The notes under the pieces were generated by a model. That model was not told where the DNA came from, made no database searches, and worked only from the letters and a program-made list of their open reading frames with translations. Position numbers and translations under genes: made by a program. 7,270 bases of DNA, taken from the NCBI GenBank assembly GCA_026388365.1, contig JAPLJW010000032.1, positions 1 through 7,270 on the forward strand. Reading direction: 5' to 3'. This document shows positions 5,371-7,270 of the stretch, in pieces. The DNA comes from Deltaproteobacteria bacterium. GTDB lineage: Bacteria > Desulfobacterota > Syntrophia > Syntrophales > UBA5619. The first letter of the stretch is position 1. Every line of letters begins with the position of its first letter.

Positions 5371-5997
5371 CACGATGTAGCGGCGGACCTCGTCCGTGAC
5401 CAGGTAGTGGATATCCTTTCCTTCCTTTGCCCGCTTCCGGATATTGCTGGAGGCGATGTCGAGGAAGGTGACCTCGCGGAAGCAGATCACATGCCCGGTG
5501 GGTCCGCGGAAGCCCCGGACGCCCTCGTCAAACGTAAACCGGGAGGCGAATTCGGGGGTGAGGATCTCCTCCAGCCCCCGGTGCCCGTATCCCGGCCGGG
5601 TCATCACGGCGAAGTGGCACATCAGAAGGAGCCTCTCCCACTCCTTCCAGGTCCGGATCGCGTGGAAGGCGTCCTGACCGAGAACGAAGTAGATCTCGAG
5701 CTTTTCCAGACGGTACTTGTCCAGGAGGTATTCCACCGTCTCCACGGAGTAGGATGTCTTTTCCCGCCGGTTTTCCACGTCCGAGAAGGAGAAGTCCGGA
5801 TTCCCGTCAATGGCGAGGCGGATCATCTGCTCGCGGTGGTGGAAGGGCGTGATCGCGGCGTTGAGTTTGTGCGGCGGCCGCGCCGCCGGAACGAAGATGA
5901 TCCGGTTCAGATCGAAGAGCTCCAGCATCTCGGACGCGCACCGCAAATGCCCGATGTGGATCGGATCAAACGTGCCTCCGAACAATCCCCATTTCAT
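5347..5997 (-). CDS. nadD: Nicotinate-nucleotide adenylyltransferase
   Basis: The enzyme joins ATP and nicotinic acid mononucleotide to form deamido-NAD+ and pyrophosphate in the NAD synthesis pathway (cytoplasmic). Its 216 residues fit the family. The nucleotidyltransferase signature [12 protein letters not shown] lies at 7-18, with catalytic-loop His14 and His17. It is followed by [10 protein letters not shown] (about 35-44), the FVLGQDAF segment that contacts the nucleotide, the tryptophan-rich TWKEWERLL helix, and the C-terminal SSNIR motif (183-187), a variant of the usual SSTxIR. The start ATG overlaps the proA stop as ATGA and has only a weak purine-rich stretch upstream, so translation is probably coupled to proA. 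The TAA stop at 5349-5347 touches the panE stop with no spacer. No downstream gene on this strand lies within the window. Confidence 0.95.
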   Translation of the reverse strand: MKWGLFGGTFDPIHIGHLRCASEMLELFDLNRIIFVPAARPPHKLNAAITPFHHREQMIRLAIDGNPDFSFSDVENRREKTSYSVETVEYLLDKYRLEKLEIYFVLGQDAFHAIRTWKEWERLLLMCHFAVMTRPGYGHRGLEEILTPEFASRFTFDEGVRGFRGPTGHVICFREVTFLDIASSNIRKRAKEGKDIHYLVTDEVRRYIVKNALYRE

Positions 5998-7253
5998 CTT
6001 CTTACTTGCCCGTTTCCGTAAACGATGAACTTGCTGGTCGTCAGTTCTTCCAGCCCCATCGGCCCAAAGGCGTGGATCTTGGTCGTGCTGATGCCGATCT
6101 CCGCCCCCAGCCCCAGCTCGAAGCCGTCGTTGAAACGGGTGGAGGCGTTGACGAGGACCGTGGAGGAATTCACCTCCTGAAGGAACCGCTGCGCCCTGCC
6201 GTAGTTTTCCGTGACGATCGCCTCGGTGTGGAGCGAGCCGTACTTTTCGATGTGGGCGATCGCCTCGTCGAGGTCAGAAACGACGCGGACGGCGAGAATC
6301 AGGTCGAGGTATTCCCGATACCAGTCCTCCTCTGCGGCCGCCTCCGCCTCCGGCAGGATCGCCCTGGTTTTCCCACAACCGCGGATGACGACGCCGGCCT
6401 CCCGGAGTTTCCAGGCCGCGAGCGGCAGGAACGCCCCGGCGACGGCCTCATGGACGAGGAGCGTCTCCATCGCGTTGCAGACCCCGGGCCGCTGCGTTTT
6501 GGCATTCATGCAGATCCGGACGGCCATGTCGAGATCCGCCCCTTCGTCGACGAAGATATGACAGACCCCCTTGTAGTGTTTGATCACCGGGATCTTCGAA
6601 TCCCTGACCACGGCGCGGATCAGCTCCTCCCCGCCGCGGGGGATGATCACGTCGATGTACTCCTCCAACTGGAGCAGTTCGTAAACGGCCTCCCGGTCGG
6701 TGATGGGGACGACCTGGATCGCCGTCTCCGGGAGCGCAAGGTCCCGAAGGACATCCTGGAGGGTCCGGGCGATGGCGAGGTTGGAATGGATCGCCTCCGA
6801 GCCGCCGCGGAGGATGACGGCGTTTCCCGACTTCAGGCAGAGGGCGGCCGCGTCCGCCGTGACGTTCGGGCGGGATTCGTAGATGATGCCGACGACCCCG
6901 AGGGGGATGCGCATCCGTCCGACGAGAAGGCCGTTTGGCCGCCGCCACATGGACGTGACTTTGCCGACGGGATCGGGCAGGGCGGCCACCTCGGCGAGCC
7001 CCCGGGCGATTCCCGAGATGGTCGCCTCCGTCAGCGTCAGGCGGTCGATCATGGCCGGGGAAAGGCCGAGATCCCGCGCGTGGTCGAGATCCTTTTTGTT
7101 TTCCCGGATCAGGCGATCCCCGTTCCGGACGAGGGTGTCCGCCATCGCGGCGAGCGCCCGGTTCTTGACATCGGTGGAGGTCCGGGCGAGGACGGCGGAT
7201 GCCCGTCTGGCCTGCCGGCCCATCTCCGTCATCTGTGATGCGATATCCGTCAT
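5994..7253 (-). CDS. proA: Glutamate-5-semialdehyde dehydrogenase (gamma-glutamyl phosphate reductase)
   Basis: ProA reduces gamma-glutamyl phosphate to glutamate-5-semialdehyde with NADPH, the second step of proline synthesis, in the cytoplasm. From the ATG at 7253 the protein has 419 residues (E. coli ProA has 417). Catalytic Cys259 sits in [16 protein letters not shown]. The family signature runs from V325 of [15 protein letters not shown] through SLHTEAI (to about 346). The [10 protein letters not shown] and [11 protein letters not shown] blocks precede the conserved C-terminal [10 protein letters not shown]. An in-frame ATG at 7262 would add three residues, but the only Shine-Dalgarno-like sequence (aagga, 7268-7264) is then almost touching it. 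Its distance to 7253 (10 bases) is more workable. The gene forms an operon with nadD through a 4-base overlap. proB is the expected upstream neighbour but lies outside the window. Confidence 0.95.
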   Translation of the reverse strand: MTDIASQMTEMGRQARRASAVLARTSTDVKNRALAAMADTLVRNGDRLIRENKKDLDHARDLGLSPAMIDRLTLTEATISGIARGLAEVAALPDPVGKVTSMWRRPNGLLVGRMRIPLGVVGIIYESRPNVTADAAALCLKSGNAVILRGGSEAIHSNLAIARTLQDVLRDLALPETAIQVVPITDREAVYELLQLEEYIDVIIPRGGEELIRAVVRDSKIPVIKHYKGVCHIFVDEGADLDMAVRICMNAKTQRPGVCNAMETLLVHEAVAGAFLPLAAWKLREAGVVIRGCGKTRAILPEAEAAAEEDWYREYLDLILAVRVVSDLDEAIAHIEKYGSLHTEAIVTENYGRAQRFLQEVNSSTVLVNASTRFNDGFELGLGAEIGISTTKIHAFGPMGLEELTTSKFIVYGNGQVRR

Positions 7254-7270
7254 GATTTTCATTTCCTTAA

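Noticed and set aside
6006..7238. Plus-strand 410-residue open frame opposite proA
   Set aside because: It is a codon-bias shadow of proA, rich in D, R, G and P, with no recognisable motif.

Overview
This is a GC-rich bacterial window made of two converging gene blocks. The plus strand carries the 3' part of a bacterial A/V-type (rotary) ATPase operon in the order B (partial) - D - I - K. It is followed by an unrecognised small gene and a ketopantoate reductase (panE-like). The minus strand carries proA and nadD as a tightly overlapped pair reading toward panE. The organism looks like an anaerobic bacterium, perhaps a deltaproteobacterium (Desulfobacterota, for example Syntrophales). That guess rests on the GC-rich codon use, the proA-nadD pairing and the V-type ATPase in a bacterial housekeeping context. 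It is inference, since no rRNA or other marker is present.

Positions 1-3623 hold the V-ATPase genes. B and D are soluble head and central-stalk subunits, I is the membrane stator with the essential arginine of the ion path, and K is the ion-binding rotor-ring subunit. The compact B-D-I-K order, with no C or F gene between them, matches the operons known from chlamydiae and spirochaetes rather than the Enterococcus/Thermus arrangement. Every side chain that coordinates Na+ in Enterococcus hirae NtpK has a counterpart in this K subunit, so the enzyme is predicted to be Na+-coupled. K also starts with an apparent signal peptide.

Two junctions in the operon are unusual. The end of atpB plus the atpD ribosome-binding site is tandemly duplicated (about 85 bp). 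The copies differ only by transitions, plus possibly one extra C, and the change in frame gives subunit B a new C-terminus. The atpD-atpI gap holds a 19-codon open frame with its own strong Shine-Dalgarno site, a GC hairpin, and a TTG-started atpI two bases after the mini-ORF stop.

Positions 3624-4431 hold a gene of unknown function and a 247-base gap that includes one clear inverted repeat. Positions 4432-7262 hold panE (pantothenate/CoA branch) converging on nadD (NAD synthesis) and proA (proline synthesis). The panE and nadD stop codons abut with no base between them, and the only plausible panE terminator lies inside the last codons of nadD. The ordinary metabolic genes look intact. No tRNA, rRNA, CRISPR, insertion sequence or defence system was seen.
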